Source: Pseudomonas oryzihabitans (GTDB taxonomy: Bacteria > Pseudomonadota > Gammaproteobacteria > Pseudomonadales > Pseudomonadaceae). Taken from it: a DNA stretch of 64,000 nucleotides. This document shows positions 63,621 to 64,000 of the stretch, in pieces. Position numbers and translations under genes: made by a program. The stretch covers positions 2,446,001-2,510,000 of the forward strand of contig NZ_CP017024.1 of assembly GCF_014522265.1 (NCBI RefSeq), in the 5' to 3' direction. The notes under the pieces were generated by a model. The model saw only the letters and a list, made by a program, of their open reading frames with translations. It did no database searches and was not told where the DNA came from. Within the stretch, counting starts at the first letter, position 1; each line of letters opens with the position of its first letter.

Positions 63621-63974
63621 GTGCAAGCGCGTGCATTAGGCGACAGATTGCGCCAAGAAAGAGACCGCCTGCAGTTGACGCAGGATGAATTAGGTCAACT
63701 GGGCGGCGTGAATCGAAACTCGCAAGGAAAGTACGAGAAGGGAGAACGGAATCCTGATTCCGTATACCTGGAGGCCGTCGCTGCAGCAGGCGTCGACGTG
63801 CTTTACGTGCTGACCGGGAAGCGCCAGCCTTTGGAAGAAGTTGCCCTTGCTCCAGATGAGCAGGAAGTCGTCACCTACTACAGGGGAATGTCCGACGTCA
63901 GCAAAGATGCTGTTCGCCGAATGACCTTCGCCCTCGCCGCTCAGGACGGCGCACTGGACTCCGGCAAGGCGTAA
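63621..63974 (+). CDS. CI-like XRE-family phage repressor (short form)
   Basis: 117 residues. HTH DRLRQERDRLQLTQDELGQLGGVNRNSQGKYEKGERNPDSVYLEAVAAAGVDVLYVLTG at 8-66, then a helical dimerisation tail. There is no LexA-like peptidase domain, so induction would not be by RecA cleavage, as for P2 C. Start GTG 63621 with AGGAA five bases upstream; the long upstream open sequence crosses the operator and cro and is not coding. Codon usage is less GC-biased than that of neighbouring host genes. Confidence 0.82.
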   Translation: MQARALGDRLRQERDRLQLTQDELGQLGGVNRNSQGKYEKGERNPDSVYLEAVAAAGVDVLYVLTGKRQPLEEVALAPDEQEVVTYYRGMSDVSKDAVRRMTFALAAQDGALDSGKA

Positions 63975-64000
63975 GCCCTGTCGGCCCCGGCCATGGGGGC

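Larger units (their letters stand above)
55264..64000. mobile_element. Left end of a P2/phiCTX-like prophage integrated at tRNA-Gly(CCC)
   Basis: From the att repeat to the window edge: tyrosine integrase, leftward early operon with AlpA-like, exonuclease, primase-helicase, Ogr-like, YmfL/CII-like and Cro-like proteins, and a divergent repressor. Small genes overlap by 1-20 bp. The Ogr-like activator indicates P2-type late control. No capsid, tail or lysis gene is in view, so whether it is a full phage, a satellite or a remnant cannot be judged. Confidence 0.8.

Noticed and set aside
56672..63974. Known anti-phage defence system within the prophage
   Set aside because: No reverse transcriptase, TIR, nuclease-helicase pair, toxin-antitoxin pair or restriction enzyme recognisable; the exonuclease and primase fit phage replication.

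Overview
The window is about 64 kb of GC-rich chromosome from a Pseudomonas. The evidence is the gene content and order (carboxylesterase, AapJ-type binding protein and phosphatidylcholine synthase near rhlB; a cation exporter and lipoprotein next to hrpB), the bifunctional mannose-1-phosphate guanylyltransferase/phosphomannose isomerase, a REP-type intergenic palindrome and the codon usage. Phosphatidylcholine synthesis, a betaine demethylation cluster and a Nep1-like secreted protein suggest a plant- or soil-associated species (P. oryzihabitans/psychrotolerans-like). That species suggestion is inference only.

1-13.7 kb is housekeeping: the end of a nitrilase-superfamily hydrolase, class I fumarase, a 2-hydroxyacid dehydrogenase, a HAD phosphatase, GDP-mannose synthesis, yaaA, a PIN-PhoH ATPase, moaCDE, rhlB, a cNMP-binding/GGEEF cyclase and a small esterase. 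13.7-21.7 kb holds an aapJQMP amino acid importer behind a candidate sigma-54 promoter, then pcs, a GIY-YIG protein, a glutathione transferase, a flavin reductase and a phosphoesterase.

21.9-32.7 kb is a catabolic island for an N-methylated betaine: a Rieske oxygenase and its reductase (GbcAB/Stc2-like), a DgcA-like flavin/Fe-S demethylase, a dedicated EtfBA, an orphan betaine-binding protein, a Rieske-FAD oxidoreductase, and LysR and TetR regulators. TGTACA palindromes at the tetR and dgcA/etfB promoters suggest one TetR regulon. dgcB, an AraC regulator and transporter permeases are absent, so the substrate may be proline betaine rather than glycine betaine.

32.8-40.2 kb carries a cation exporter, a lipoprotein, hrpB, an Lrp regulator with a divergent EamA exporter, a type-2-like NLP cytolysin and a flavin/PNPOx-like protein. 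40.3-47.4 kb is a leftward D-amino acid cluster: N-acyl-D-amino acid deacylase, polar amino acid ABC transporter (one permease frameshifted), RidA, IclR and a D-threonine aldolase-like enzyme. A chemoreceptor lies divergent to it, and a CycA-type D-Ala/D-Ser/Gly transporter is nearby. 49.6-55.2 kb has LexA-controlled umuDC, cycA and a hybrid histidine kinase.

From 55.26 kb to the right edge is the left end of an integrated P2/phiCTX-like prophage. A displaced 44-nt 3' end of tRNA-Gly(CCC) marks the att junction. It is followed by a tyrosine integrase and a leftward early operon (Cro-like, YmfL/CII-like, Ogr-like, small proteins, primase-helicase, exonuclease, AlpA-like), with a divergent CI-like repressor across a triple 10-bp direct-repeat operator. 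Structural genes are expected beyond the window.

Three copies of one ~141-bp symmetric palindromic repeat lie between genes (8.6, 34.2 and 40.2 kb); the third is strongly diverged but keeps the same architecture. Coordinates of short sites were counted by hand and may be off by a base.
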